This document shows, piece after piece, positions 23,197-38,214 of a DNA stretch of 64,000 nt; positions within the stretch are counted from its first letter, which is position 1, and each line of letters opens with the position of its first letter. The notes beneath the pieces were generated by a model. The model worked only from the letters and a program-made list of their open reading frames with translations. It had not been told where the DNA came from and ran no database searches. The DNA is taken from contig CM067354.1 of NCBI GenBank assembly GCA_034190875.2, positions 51,377,317-51,441,316 on the forward strand. The letters are read 5' to 3'. The translations under genes and the position numbers were made by a program. The DNA is from Urechis unicinctus. Taxonomy: Eukaryota; Annelida; Polychaeta; Xenopneusta; Urechidae.

Positions 23197-25258
23197 ATAT
23201 TCTGCTTTGCCGTATTGTACTATGACCTTACCATAAACATACATTATTCAATTAATATACATTCGATGGGCCAGACCCTTGAGCATTCACGAATAAGACC
23301 ATCAATCCTTTCAAAGCATCAAATTCAATCGACCAAAAGTTTGTTGGTTCACACATGATTTCGGGCAGTGATGCATCACCAATCTCCCTGTAATCATTCT
23401 CTTACATAATGCTCATGCAGGATCATACACTATGTGTTGTTTCTTGTTGTGTTTGGATGTATTTGCAAACAAGAATGGGGTTATAGTTTGATCTGGGTAA
23501 ATTATCTCTCTGACAAAATATATTTACGACTACTCTCGTATTCGGATTATTGGTATGCTGCTGATGTAAGATTGAATAAATTGTGGGTATATACTTATTC
23601 TGCCAAGTGTTTAAAATACCATATGTCATGGTTCGACGAACATGAATATGTCCCGTTAATTTACCTTGATGATCTTAATCTTTAATGCAAATCATGTGTT
23701 GTCCTACAGTGCCGCCTTATCACACTCCGCATGTTTGAGACCCCCAGGTTTTCAGAAATGAAGAATTATGTATGCATCATAACATGAGCTGAGCGCAAAG
23801 GCAATGCGATTCGGATTTATTTTTAAACACCATCGATTGATCACATTTCATTCGCATTTCATGTCTAGTGCTTTTCTATGTTTCATCATAGCCGGTCTTT
23901 ATCCTAATCGATAATGCTCTTAACCAAACTTCCAGAACCAATGCAGACCCACACACAAGTGTTGCCTTTTGTGACGAAAAGTTTTATGCTCATTGTGCGT
24001 AGATAATGAATGAATGAATGAATGTTTTACTTTCCGGTCATCTGTAGTTCGGGCGAAGAATCAGCTGCCATTACAAGACGATTCCGTGTGCTTTGTGTCG
24101 TGGATATAATACCAATTTTAACTGTGGCAGACATTTGCAAGCATTCATCTGAAGTAGGTCCGTGATTAATTTGGTAGCTTCGAACAAAATGTATAGACTA
24201 TGATCTGGTTGTCAAAGGTTGTCATCGGATGCAAATGTTCATAATGCTATTCAGTCGGTTGAATATCTGGATAATATATATCCATGATTGACGAGTAGAT
24301 TACAGCCAAATCTCTACTATCTAAATATTGCACAAATAGACTGTGTTTCTAATTTCTTATGTATTTATCATATTTCTTTTCCTATACCATGTACCGAGTC
24401 ACAGATATTCAAAATTAAACGACTATAAAGCTTAAAAATTGTTCAATATCTAGGGCGTTTCGGATGGACTTTTCTGATCCAGTCATCCAGTTTGCATGAC
24501 TGCTGGTTTCGGTATGATTATTGCACGTTATGACGACCGCTGTTTGCAGGCCCGAAAAACGAAAGCCACAATTGTCAAGAAGTGCCCATAAAGACCATCC
24601 ACATTCTTTCATGATACAATTGGCATTTTGAATCAATATTTGGTAGTAGAAGTTTTAATCATGTTGAATGGGGCCTCCCAGATTTAAAAAGCAGAGCATA
24701 CACATAAATGCCATGACACCAAACTTTAAGCAGCGTGTTTATGCTATATAACAGTATGGTCGGGCAGATATGAACGTTTGAACTGGGACCGATTAGCTGC
24801 AACAAAGGATTTATCTCGTATTGAGACCTTACTCGTGTAACGCTTGTGTTACGCTGGGTTTTCTAATGAGTCTTCCCTGACCAATTCATCAAGGCTTCAG
24901 AGAGCAACGCTCCACAGCCCAGTCGTTTACAATGATATTGATGTGTTTGATAAATAGAATCAAGCGACCAAAGGCAACTCGCAGGGGTATATTTAGACGA
25001 TCCATTTTCGTTCGTTTACTAAAAAAATTTGTTTTTCTTTCTGAAAACTATATTCAAACCAATTCAAATTAAACGGCTGTCTAAAAAATATTTGGCGATT
25101 TACTTGACGAAACGGATCCTCGTTTAGACAATGCTCGGCAACTGATCTAGATAAATATAGCTCCATATCGAAAACACAGAACGTGTAGGATGTGTCGTTC
25201 ACTGGGTCTAGTTCATTCATACGATGATGAGTCGCTAGATAAACACACTGCTATGACT

Positions 25259-25276
25259 GGTCACGATGCGATGCTG
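25259..25276 (+). repeat. Single unit of the GTCACGATGC minisatellite
   Basis: GGTCACGATGCG occurs once here, whereas the other alpha copies carry three to four degenerate units (28,337-28,410; 46,208-46,300; 51,470-51,535; 58,527-58,625; 63,650-63,715). The array has contracted or never expanded in this copy. Confidence 0.6.
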
Positions 25277-26739
25277 GCAGTTAATTCATAGGTTATGAGT
25301 CAGGAAGAATATTTTTTGTGGAAATAAACGAAATCATACATATATGGTAAATTAAACATTTGGTATTTCTCAGCGTGCGTTTAGAAGAGATTCTGTTACG
25401 TCGATATAGACAACAAATTCAATACATGTATGTGTTCGGGGATCAGTAAAATGTTGCAGACCTGGCATAGCATGTTTCATCTAGGACAGTATTTGTTCAT
25501 ACTGCGCTGCAAACATCGCCGCTCAGTGTGTCCTTTACGGCGTTACTTACCTTTAACCTGATACCGTACACAGAGCTATCATTTGACGTCTGCGCCAACG
25601 CTAGTCTACAAAGCACTGCCCAGTCATCAGAATTCTGGTCGTATATATTATGAGCGCTCTATGCACTTCTGAATGGAAGCCACAACAGCACAGCCAGTCC
25701 TTAACACGCAGTTGGTGTTTGGGACACTAAGAAAACATGAACAACTTTCTGTTGATGTTTGCATTTGTATAAATACGGAGTCGGTGCGCGAGCTATCAAG
25801 CGGTCAACAAATTCGGCTACGAGCTAGTTTAGGAATGATTTGCATAACTATTTAGGTTTTTTAAGCGTCCAAAATTGACCAAGCTCCCAGCAATAATCAA
25901 ATGCGCTTAATTCATCATAGCTTAATCCTGGACGAATCAGATGAGGCAAAATCATTTATGTTCAACCTACAGCCAGACAGATATCAAGTACAGTCTACAA
26001 CCATTGTTTGCAAATACCTATCATTCTAAGGTACATACATGCACATACATCATACCATAACATCCGCTGCTATAGCAACCACTACACACTATTCCTTACA
26101 TACCTTTATTAACCTTACAGACATGCGATTGGTTCACGTGGACATGTGGGAAGGCGAGACTCCCCGTGACCTTGCAAACTGCACTGTATGACATAATACT
26201 CCATGCATCACGCCCTAACACAAAGGGGACGCGTGCAGCATTGACACAGAAGACATGGTTGATAATGTTCAATGATATGATTTACGATGCCTATCTTCAC
26301 TGAACAATCGTTGGTTAGTTGCTTGGTGTAAATATTTATTCATTTATTTACACTTGATACATTGCTTGTTTGAAAGCAGGTGATTGGTGCAGTCTATTGT
26401 ATCTGCTAGCACCGATGCTTATGACCTGACTCGATTAATAATAATGTAATGGTGAGAGATTGATTCACGAAATTAGCACGTGGGCACAAAATGACCTGTT
26501 ATAAAACACTATGCGGCATAATGAGAGTGAGACGCAATCAATGTAGAGCAGTAAAACATTATGATGCAGGTAAAGCAAACAGCTGACATTCTGTTATTCA
26601 TTGCGTTAATATGGTGATGGATTTGAACTGTATAAGATGTAACGAAGAAGAAATGGGACAACCATAAAAGAGCCTGTGATAGCAGAGTCTAAGGAGCTAT
26701 AATAGTAAACCTGCCAGAGTAAAGTTTAATGAGCTATGT

Positions 26740-26986
<247 letters not shown>

Positions 26987-28336
26987 CCACACTCAGCATA
27001 CATGAGACCCCCAGTAAATATCGATACAATTCTGTTCGTCATTGAACTTATTGAATGCCTCTGTTAACTGTCGAGCAACGAGGATTTTAGAAAAGAAATA
27101 TATTGTATGCATCACAATCTCTGCTGAGCGCGAATGCTTTGCCAATCGGATGTATTTGTAAGCACCATCGGTTGTTAGCATTTGGTTAGCTTGAATGTCC
27201 TCGTTTTTCTGTTCCATCAAAGCCGGTCTTCATCCTAATCGGTAAAGCCCTTAAGCAAACTTCCATTTGTTGATTGACCAATGCAGACCCACACACGAGG
27301 ATTGGATGGGGCGTCGTTTGTATGACATGCCTATTGTTGGGTAAAGCTTTATGGTTATAGTGCGTTGGGAATTAATGAATGATGAAATGGTGTGTTTTAT
27401 GTTTTATTTTCCGGTATCTTACCGTTAGTTCGGGCCAAAAATCAATATGCAATTACCCAAAAATTCCATGTGCTTTGTGTGGTGGATGTAATACCACTAT
27501 TAAATAAATGTCACAGACAATTGCAGTCATGTATTTGAATATAATCGGTAAATATCTGAATAATATCTCACCACAAATCACGACTAAATGACCAATATTT
27601 ATTAATTTTTGCATGAATAGGCATAGATATTCAGTTCATTTGGTCTGATCCAGTCATTCAGATTGCAAATATGCTTAATATCTTACTGAAGTTGGTTTCT
27701 TTATGATTATTGCACATTATGACGACCACTGTTTTCAGGCCCGCCAAATGAAAGCAAAAGCAGTCGATAATTGCCCAGCCAGAGTGACTACTTTCATGTT
27801 TCATTATACAACAGGAAGCTCAATTCAGTCTATGTTAGTAGACATTTCACCAAAACGGGATCGTTAAGCAGCGTGTTTATACTATACAAGAGTCTGGTCG
27901 AGCAGATTAGCTACAACAAAGGCTATGTCTCGTATTGAGACCTTACTCGTGTAACGCTTGTGTTAGGGTGGTTCGTCTTATGTGTCTTTGCAGTCAAATT
28001 CATCAAGGCTTCAGAGAGGAAAGCTCAACAGCCCAGTCGTTAACAATGACATTGATGCGTTTGATAAATAGATTCAAACGACCAAAGGCAACTAGCGGAG
28101 ATATTTTTTTTTTCTTTATCAAAACGATATTTAAAAAAACCTCAAATTAAACAACTGTCCAACAAATGTTGGGCGATTTACTTGATGAGATAGATCTTCG
28201 TGAAGGCGATGCTCGGCATCTGATCTTAATAAATATAGTTCCGACTGAACGTGTAGGATGTGTCTTTAACTGGATTCATATCTTTCATACGATTATGAGT
28301 TAGGGGAGTGGCGAGACAAACAAACTGCTATGACTG

Positions 28337-28410
28337 GTAACGATGCGGTTGTCACAGAAACGCTGTGATGCTGTAGTCACAAAGTCGTCACGATGCAGTA
28401 GTCACACTGC
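28337..28410 (+). repeat. GTCACGATGC minisatellite, second alpha copy of unit 1
   Basis: About three degenerate units of roughly 20-26 bp built on GTCACGATGCGGTTGTCAC-like sequence. Confidence 0.6.
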
Positions 28411-30166
28411 CAAATGTGTCCATTATCACTGGCAGTTAAATTCATAGGTTCCGAGCAATGAAGAATTTTCGTAGCATTTGACCTCTTTAGCTTGAAATAT
28501 GTCACACTCATAGGTACATGACACGTCACTGCAGCTAGTACATGTTTCTAGTTGCAGCATTATTCTTGAAATATATTTTTCTTCACGTGATGAGTCAAAG
28601 AAATGAGAAACGAATGAATGTGTAGTTACTGTGTCAATGTTTGTTTCCGAGATAAGCTTAGCTGGCGGTCGTGACCTTGCCGCCATTTTAAGACGGTATG
28701 TAGTGTCATGTAGAGTGCATTTACATCAGATTTGTTCATTTGGCAGGTGAACAACCAAGGATTTTTCTAACATTAAGATAACACATCGCCATTTGCCATC
28801 CTCGCTGTCTTCTCTCATTAGCCAACTTATCGCTGAAACCGGGGTAAATGTGTTCGTAAAATAGGTCACAATGACGACAAGAGAACAGCTGCCCTCTCTT
28901 GTCCATCAATGCTTATGAATACTTTATCACAAATGTTGGGACAATAATTGATTTCAGAGCATGCACTTTGTTTAAAGTGAAAATAAGGACAACCCGTTTT
29001 AAAAGGACTAATTGTGTCAAAATGTCAATGGGAGTTGGATAGGAAGCCATCCTGAGTAGCAGCGACAAGGGGACATTTATATATATTCGTACACAAAATC
29101 AGTAGATGCAGACCAGATGACGCTACATGCAACCACACTTCCAGTGCCCACGCGCAAGCATGGATTTCGCATGTAATGATGAGCCAATATACACAGTATA
29201 TTTTGAAGTAACCTACACATATATCGACTCAAGAGGCATGTATAAAACCGTAAACCACGACTCACTGATGACCGTGTAGAGCTGTGCTATATGGCATATG
29301 ACTCCATGCGTCACGCCCCAACACAAACAGAGCACGTGACAACATTAACTGTATTGTTCAGTGGGATGATATACGATGATTATCCCCATCTACAATCGTT
29401 GGTAAATTACTCAACGAAAATATGTATTCATTTATTTACATTAGGTGCGTTGGTTGAAGGAGCTGAATAGCTACAAAGTAATAGCACCTGGATGAAACAG
29501 TGCTTAATTGCAATTAACGTATTAAAGCAATACACACAGAGGAAGGTCTTATTCAGTGTCGAAGATTTAACTTTAGAGGAAGATGACATGTTATTTGATC
29601 AATAACAATGTCATTAAGTTACGTAAGGTCTTGTGAGCGTATTTGATAAGTATCAATAGGGTGAAACACAAGTGAGGGAACCGGGATTCCGCTCTCCATG
29701 ACGCGACCTCGAATCTATTTGATTTAACTGTGTGTGTTTCATGAAGTTCGTCAGTGAAGATTGCCAGATACGCCTGCATAGACCCGTATAATTTGCGACG
29801 AGGTCAGTGACATACTCCTGCCTTAGCAATTAATGATTTCCAATGGTCTTGTGTAACGGACTCACTGATGCGAGAAAAGGTGAATTAACAAAAACAGAGA
29901 AATAACTCATGCTGGCAATGTTTGTAAAGCCATGTTGAACAACAGAGTGAGCCATCTGCTAGTTGATGCACTGATCCTTCCACGAATACAAGCTATCTTG
30001 TAGCAACGTTCGTCGCATACTTGTATGTTCCATTTGATTTGATTTAACATCAATAATCGTTAATGCAGATCTCAAACCCAAATAAACTGATATCGGGTTG
30101 TAATATTTATGATGGCATTGAGGTCATCAGCAAGAATATAAATCTGAAACTCATTCATAACTCATG

Positions 30167-31603
30167 AGAGACAGTGTATTAATACTTGCGTTGTTAACTG
30201 CATGAAGTAAATATTCTCTAAAGCCCATTTCCTGGTCATGCGTTGAACCATGTATATAATTCAACCTACACGTGTTATTTCTGTAACCATAGAGCTGTGA
30301 CGACTAGCTTCAAACCTGCCTTTGTGATATAAAACCGTTTTTGTGATGCTCCTTCCAGGAAGAGGCTTACGAGAGTGCATATAACATTCAATGCGTACTC
30401 GACGTTGTGCTGTAATACCTAGAAGCAGACCCTAGTACTAGCTAATTGAACACGACAGTGTAATTATAATGTGTCGTAGCTTGAAAAAGGATGCTTTTAT
30501 ATCTGAGTGAAGACACGTTCTCAAGAGAGCTTCCTCTATCTTTGTATCATGTGTTAGAGTTTTCATTCCTTACCATGGGTCGATTTCTGTATACAATACA
30601 GAGTGAAGAATGATCATTGTCGTGAATGTGAATAGCCTATCGAGCCATGTACGACATAAAGCTATCGACACTGACCATCCAAACAACCATTGTTACACTC
30701 CGTATTGCGCTGCATTTGATGTGTTTGGGCGTTGTTACAGCTAAGCATATTAAAAACTTATCTAATGTTATCCTAATTAAGTATGCTGCTCTGTGTGCAA
30801 CGGTGTTAAAACCTGCACCCGTACAGCATAATTAGCGTGCTCAGGTCTGGTCCAATATCCAGCTATCAACAGGTTTGATCGGATATTTGCTTTAATAATC
30901 TCTCTTGGGCGTCCGTATTATTTTTGAAGGGAAGTAAAACATAAAGCATTAATCGGCTTGCATGTGCAACTAGTGTAAGATGGTATTGCCATCATTCCAC
31001 TTTTGGTTGTGCCAATTACCGCAGCACCTGTATAAACACATGCAGCTTAACACATTGCCGCAATATAACTGCAATGTATGGTGTGAATATATGTTGAAAA
31101 ACAGCCACGTAACAAACTGCTTTGAATGGATCATTTTGTGGTCATATGATAATAAAGAGTATTTAGAGCAACCCACGCTTTTATTTCTAGTAGTCATATT
31201 ACTTTGCTGGAAGCTGTGATAAAGTTATCTCTACATACATATAGTCTCCCTTACATGTCCATACGCCTGATGCTGTACACACATACAGCATCTTTTATTC
31301 CGTGTAACGAATGTGATCAATATAGAGCTATAAAAGTAATTGTGATCATAATCTGCCCCTAGATTGCGTTATGCTATGTAAAGTCACTGTTCACATTACT
31401 TTTGCATCTAAAGCATCATGATATACTGAATGGAGAAAACCTTGATGTTGTGTTAGTGTAACATTAAGTGCAATGGAATGTACGAACTGAAGCAGCAACA
31501 AAGTATGCCACACTGGCGAAAAATTGTGTTATATGATACATTACTACGCCGCTCGCATGCTTTAAGCAAACCATACCTATTTTCCTTTTAAGATAAATCA
31601 GTA
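30167..31603 (+). repeat. 1,437-bp tandem duplication, left copy
   Basis: Starts AGAGACAGTGTATTAATAC and ends AAGATAAATCAGTA; near-identical to 31,604-33,040. The junction AAATCAGTA/AGAGACAG marks where the second copy begins. The sequence after the right copy (AATGTAGCTATGAAACC) also follows the same end in unit 2 at about 53,790, so the single-copy state is ancestral. Confidence 0.95.
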
Positions 31604-33040
31604 AGAGACAGTGTATTAATACTTGCGTTGTTAACTGCATGAAGTAAATATTCTCTAAAGCCCATTTCCTGGTCATGCGTTAAACCATGTATATAATTCA
31701 ACCTACACGTGTTATTTCTGTAACCATAGAGCTGTGACGACTAGCTCAAACCTGCCTTTGTGATATAAAACCGTTTTTGTGATGCTCCTTCCAGGAAGAG
31801 GCTTAGGAGAGTGCATTTAACATTCAATGCGTACTCGACGTTGTGCTGTAATACCTAGAAGCAGACCCTAGTACTAGCTAATTGAACACGACAGTGTAAT
31901 TATAATGTGTCGTAGCTTGAAAAAGGATGCTTTTATATCTGAGTGAAGACACGTTCTCAAGAGAGCTTCCTCTATCTTTGTACCATGTGTTAGAGTTTTC
32001 ATTCCTTACCATGGGTCGATTTCTGTATACAATACAGAGTGAAGAATGATCATTGTCGTGAATGTGAATAGCATATCGAGCCATGTACGACATAAAGCTA
32101 TCGACACTGACCATCCAAACAACCATTGTTACACTCCGTATTGCGCTGCTTTTGATGTGTTTGGGCGTTGTTACAGCTAAGCATATTAAAAACTTATCTA
32201 ATGTTATCCTAATTAAGCATGCTGCTCTGTGTGCAACGGTGTTAAAACCTGCACCCGTACAGCATAATTAGCGTGCTCAGGTCCTGGTCCAATATCCAGC
32301 TATCAACAGGTTTGATCGGATATTTGCTTTAATAATCTCTCTTGGGCGTCCGTATTATTTTTGAAGGGAAGTAAAACATAAAGCATTAATCGGCTTGCAT
32401 GTGCAACTAGTGTAAGATGGTATTGCCATCATTCCACTTTTGGTTGTGCCAATAACCGCGGCACCTGTATAAACACATGCAGCTTAACACATTGCCGCAA
32501 TATAACTGCAATGTATGGTGTGAATATATGTTGAAAAACAGCCACGTAACAAACTGCTTTGAATGGATCATTTTGTGGTCATATGATAATAAAGAGTATT
32601 TAGAGCTACCCACGCTTTTATTTCTAGTAGTCATATTACCTTGCTGGAAGCTGTGATAAAGTTATCTCTACATACATATAGTCTCCCTTACATGTCCATA
32701 CGCCTGATGCTGTACACACATACAGCATCTTTTATTTCGTGTAACGAATGTGATCAATATAGAGCTATAAAAGTAATTGTGATCATAATCTGCCCCTAGA
32801 TTGCGTTATGCTATGTAAAGTCACTGTTCACATTACTTTTGCATCTAAAGCATCATGATATACTGAATGGAGAAAACCTTGATGTTGTGTTAGTGTAACA
32901 TTAAGTTCAATGAAATGTACGAACTGAAGCAGTAACAAGTATACCACACTGGCGAAAAATTGTGTTATATGATACATTACTACGCCGCTCGCATGCTCTA
33001 AGCAAACCATACCTATTTTCCTTTTAAGATAAATCAGTAA
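31604..33040 (+). repeat. 1,437-bp tandem duplication, right copy
   Basis: Head-to-tail copy of 30,167-31,603, differing by only a few substitutions and single-base indels per kilobase by eye. Both copies carry the same short open frame (30,647 and 32,083), which starts MYDIKLSTLTIQTT. It has no known similarity and is absent from unit 2 because of a deletion there, so I do not call it a gene. Confidence 0.95.
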
Positions 33041-36000
33041 ATGTAGCTATGAAACCAGCGTAAATGTATCTATCTTGTGCAATAAACCAGCGAATACTAT
33101 AGATAACTTGTCATTTGTCGACAAAAACAATATAGTTTTGTGTCTATTGATTTTCTAGCAGTCATATTTACCTTTTAAATTGTATCCATATTCATTCCGG
33201 ATGACAACTGCCGTAGCAAATGACGTAGATAAATTTGTGGAGTTAATGAGCAAACATCATTATCTTTGGGTAAAGGGTATGAGAAAATCTGTCGCGCTTC
33301 TTTGAACATATAGGTTATTTATTGACACAAGCACAGCAGCATCAGCTGCAGCTAGAACAAAAAACCCGAAACAGTCCATCAAGGTTTTCAATGGTTCAGT
33401 TAGTTCTCCAGTGATATACTGAGCGAATTTAATGGACCGTTTCAGAAGTTACTGTGGCGCTTTAACGTCCCCATCATTTCACCTCGAATGCAGTTTTTAG
33501 TTTGTGGCGCGATTATGTTCATGCTACAGGAAAGGGTTGTTTTGCATAGTTTTTTTTGTAATGGACCTTACCTTATATTAGCTCACAGCATGGCAAGCAG
33601 AATACATGAATAACACACTGTATTTGTCCAGCCAACCTCTGTAAGTTGCAATATTCAAAGCACCTGTAAGGCCGTGAAGCTTTTGTGGTTAGAAATAACA
33701 TATTATATACGCAGGATCAAGGTTCTGAAAACCGTAGCTCGTAGTAGCTATATTCTGGACTGAAATGATCCAAAATATTTTCTCTAATGAGCCGTATATG
33801 ACGCCCACCGCATTGTGCTCGCACGAATACGGCGATGACATCCTGATTCTTGCGTGATATTATACTGTTTTCTTCAACTTATTGAACATAAAGTCTGTCA
33901 TCAGCTGATTTGCCTCGTAGCTCTGAAACTCATTCTATTGGAGACGGGTTGATTGTTAAAAGATTATACAATTCGCCGTGTCAATCTCAATGACATATCA
34001 ATATATTAATCAACCCTCTATTTTCCTAGCAGACGTAGTTTATTTCACAGTACGGTTTTTATCCGTCACTCAAAGAAAAACTACATAAAATAGTTTCTAG
34101 TGGTCAATTGTTTACACTCAAATCTTTTTAACATTTTGGAGTCATACCAGTAGCCAGAAAAGAGCTATAGGTCATGTCGGAATCAACAATGCTCATTGGT
34201 CACCAGTACTGGGATTTGATATGTATGTGAGCCTTTTAACATAGTTGATATATATCGAGAACAGTATTGTTTTTCATCTATGAATATTAATCAACCAAAC
34301 ATAAACTTATTCAACATGGCAAATAAAAATATTCCTGTTTATTATTATTCTTTTACGTAATATTAATTCACTTATTTCTACTTGTCACGTTATTCGGCCT
34401 TGACATTACACTCTACGTCTTTCGAGCCCATTAACATCAGGATGCAGCAAAACAGAGTTGGTTCACAAGTATACTATTTGTAGAGTTACTCATTTAATAC
34501 TTTTCTATTACAAACTCTTTTGATTCATATGAGACTTATTGCATTATTTAGTGGAGCAGTATCAAGCCCCAACCATCGTAGGCCCCTTCCCACCTCACAT
34601 AGTTCGTTCTCAAGGTTCATGAATGGTTAATAGCAATAAATTACATCAATCGCACACACCCTTAATAATCATTCACTGAATGTGCCTGGATAATTCAAAT
34701 ATAATTGCAATGTAAATATAGTTAATGGCAAACAATGGTTCCGCTGAGCGACGGGCACAATCTAATATGATAGAAGCTCTCACCCGTGTTCAATGAGCAA
34801 ATATTGCACTATTTATGCTCACGTTGGCATCTTACTGGTGATCACAACGCCACAAAGAGAATTTGACAACGATGAAGCAACCGGTTGAATTAACTGAACC
34901 CCTTCTTCTTGTGTGAACTTACATCCACTGAGAATATCGCGACGAATAATAATGCATATCAGATCATATAAGTACAAGCTGTAGTAATTGTCCTTCTGCG
35001 CAAGGTTCATAAACAGCCTTCATGGCTTCGCCTACTCTGTCTCGCTCCTTCGATATATGTTAAGTGTTTCATAACAATCATCATAACAACTCAATAACTG
35101 GCAGAATGTCAAAAGTATGCTTTAACCCACACTTTAACAGATTACAGCCAGCCATCACATGTGCCTCATTCTCATTATGCTTAATTGCATCCATTTTGTT
35201 TTTACTGCGGCTCATTCTGCTCTGGGTGTTATTTGCTTGAATTAATCTATCACCATTATGTCACAATTAAACAGGCCCGTATCCAGGGTGCGTAAGTATG
35301 TGTGCATTTGTGTGGGCGAGGGCGGGGAAGGTCACCCAAAATATCACAGGATGAATCATCTCTTAAACCCCGCCTCCACCCAACCAGGATGCTTGTGTTA
35401 TCAACTGTGTCAGGTAATTAGCATCATTGGTGGCAAGATGAAAAGTAATTAATTAAGGACTTCTTTATTGAGATAAGCATCATGAATCATATTATAACCA
35501 AGGACTACGCTCGTCATTCATGTCAATGTAGATGTGTTATTTGTGCTGGGCCATGAATCGCGTGAGGTTTGTCATAGAGCACTATCTTATACGTTAGTAG
35601 TGGCTTCATATGCAAAGTGCCATGAATCTCTCCCGAACCTCCTACGTGATCCGTACATTTAACAGAACAAGGGATTCAACCATGTTACCATCGGCATTAC
35701 CACATTATACATCTTTCTCATTTCTTTTGCGGTTGTTTATTCTTGTATCAATGGAAACGATAGAGCAACTTGCAAATAATCTGTCAAAAACAAGTTTGTA
35801 GAAGATGTTTTTATATCGGGCGGATAGAAAATACAGTGAGTATGCAGTTTAACAACTTTAAAGACGCGAAGAATATGTCGATGCTTTTCTAGCGTCTCAT
35901 ACATGCGGAACATTGTATGAAGAAGCTGTGCTGTTATGGCCTGCAGTTAGGAGTGTATATAGCGCCCATTATAAACACGAACGGCATTCTAATGGTTGGG

Positions 36001-37480
36001 AAGTGAAGGGTGAAGTGGCATTAGAGATGACGTATAACAACAGTTTCGTGATCTTCAGTCGGGTATCAAATCAAAAGTCTTTATATGTTACACTGAATGG
36101 TCCCATTAAATGTGTCCGTGATTGTTTATTTTGTCATTCAGTAGGTGTTCTCAATAGACATGCCCCCAGGTGTGCAAAATAGATCACCGAACCTGCAGAT
36201 GCTTGGATGCTACTCGCTGAATATTTTCTTCGGAGTTCATGAAGAAAGCTTTTCACACTACTCTGATCAGGGATGATTTGCAGAAACCAGCCACTTACAA
36301 CACAAAGGGGATTGACATATTTGCTCAAACAAAGCATTCTTTACAACATTACCTTTAATCTGATACCGGACACAGCTGTCATTTGACATCAGCTACAGCG
36401 TTAAGTCACATCACACTATCCCACTACACACTATCCAGTCAGTCAAATTCTGGTCGTATATATTTTGCACTTCTGAATGGCGACCATGACAGCACAGTCA
36501 GTACTTAGCACCCACTTGGTGTTTGGGACATTTGCAAGGTTCTGCTCTTCGTTGCCTCTTTGTATAACATGTCAATGCGTGAACTAACGGTCAAAAAATG
36601 TGTTACGAGCTATGTTTGGAATTATTTGCTTAAATATTTAAGATTAATAAATGACGGACCTACATTGACGAGCATTAATCGAATGCCTTAATTGATTATT
36701 GCTTTATCCTTGTCAAATCGTGTGATTAGAATTCATTGTTTTACGTTTAACCTTTTATGCATGCACATCGCACCATCACACCCACTTCTATAAAATCCAC
36801 CACATACAAGAGCCAATCACACGGTTCCTCCCATTTCATTTCAAACTTACCTGGCATGTGGGATGATGTATAAAACCGGAAGCTATGACTCACTGATAAT
36901 CGACATATGACTCTAAACTTCAAGCCCCGAAACAAGCAGGACACGTGATCGCATTGGCACAGAAGACATAGTGGTTAATAATCAATGATAGGATGGTCCA
37001 TGCTTACCTCCATTGTACAATCGTTAGTTATTTACTAGGTGTAAATATATATCTATTTATCTACTCTCGGTACGTTGCTTGATGGAAAGCAAGTATTGGT
37101 GCAGCCTTTAGTATCTGCTGGCACATGGCATAACTCTAATAATTATAATGTAATTGTGACACAAAAATAGCTCATAGGCGCAAAAGGAGCTGTTATATAG
37201 CAAAGTTGTGGTATTCGGCATGCTGAGTGTGAGGAACAATCAAGGTAGAGCCGTAAAACATCTTGGAGCAGGTAAGAGGAAGCAACTGAAATTCTGCCAT
37301 TTATTGAGTTAATATGTTGATGGATTTGAACTGTGTAAGACGTAACGAAGAAACGAGATAACCATAAAAGAACAGATGTTTGCAGAATCTAAGGAGCTAT
37401 AACAACAAAGCTGGCAGAGTTAAGTTTGATGCGCTATGCAGACTGTTTGAGAATCTGTTATGCTGTTATGGTTATCCACT

Positions 37481-38214
37481 GTCTCGTGATTATTTACCAA
37501 TTGTCACATGAACTTTGAGAATCACAACTTTAGAAATATCTTGGAAATATGACGTCACATTACACAGTTTCAGTTTCACTCGCCATGTGGCAGCAGGTCC
37601 GGAGGGGGTGGGGCACTTAAGTATATAGAGGTAGTATACATGTGCCGGGGTATGTTTTTTCGGCCTCCCGACGGGATTTGTTGGGCCTCATATTTGTAGG
37701 ACGGGGTTTGCTTCAGCCATTTTCATCTTGTAGGATGGGTACGGGTTTTTGAGATCCCGGGGCACACCCCTACTCAGGAAAAGGCCAAGTGCCCCCTCCA
37801 GGCTGCAGGAATACATAAGTGTTATCTTTTTTCAATTGTCAGTGTGATATCGTTGAATACATATCCCCCTCTAATGTTGGTATTGCCAAAAGGATAATCA
37901 CTTACAAAATGACACATACACTTTAATAATAAAATTCGGAATGCAAAAGTTCGCTTGCGAAGAACCTTGGCTGCGCGTGCGCGCAGTAACCGATCTTGTC
38001 ATTCAAAATAAACATGAACTTTTTAAATTTGTCTGGCCGGATTAAATCGCCTTTGACGAAATCTCACACGTAAACTAACTCAACTTGTTAATAAACATTC
38101 ATTTATGTGAAAAATTATTCTTCATATGTACATTTGTGTAATTATCGTGTATAATTGGAACTCATGTATTGTTCACGCCGCATTCGGTTACGATCATCGC
38201 ACGACGTCTTATTG
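37481..38214. other. Spacer between repeat units, no gene
   Basis: Single-copy within this window apart from the small inverted-repeat element at 37,601-37,800. It includes a TGCGCGTGCGCGCA alternating tract near 37,974. No exon recognised. Confidence 0.5.
37601..37800. mobile_element. MITE-like element with GC-rich terminal inverted repeats
   Basis: About 200 bp, markedly GC-rich. The left end GGAGGGGGTGGGGCACTT is mirrored by the right end AAGTGCCCCCTCCA, with a 4-bp difference. Flanks carry CAGCAGG and CTGCAGG, a possible but weak target duplication. It is non-coding, so it would be a non-autonomous DNA element; the superfamily is unknown. Confidence 0.6.

Noticed and set aside
30647-30835. 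62-codon open frame duplicated at 32,083
   Set aside because: Duplicated only by the young tandem event and missing from unit 2; no recognisable product.
35913-36182. 89-codon open frame MYEEAVLLWPAVRSVYS...
   Set aside because: The paralogous copy near 56,665 contains a stop early in the frame and several indels, so it is not conserved as coding.
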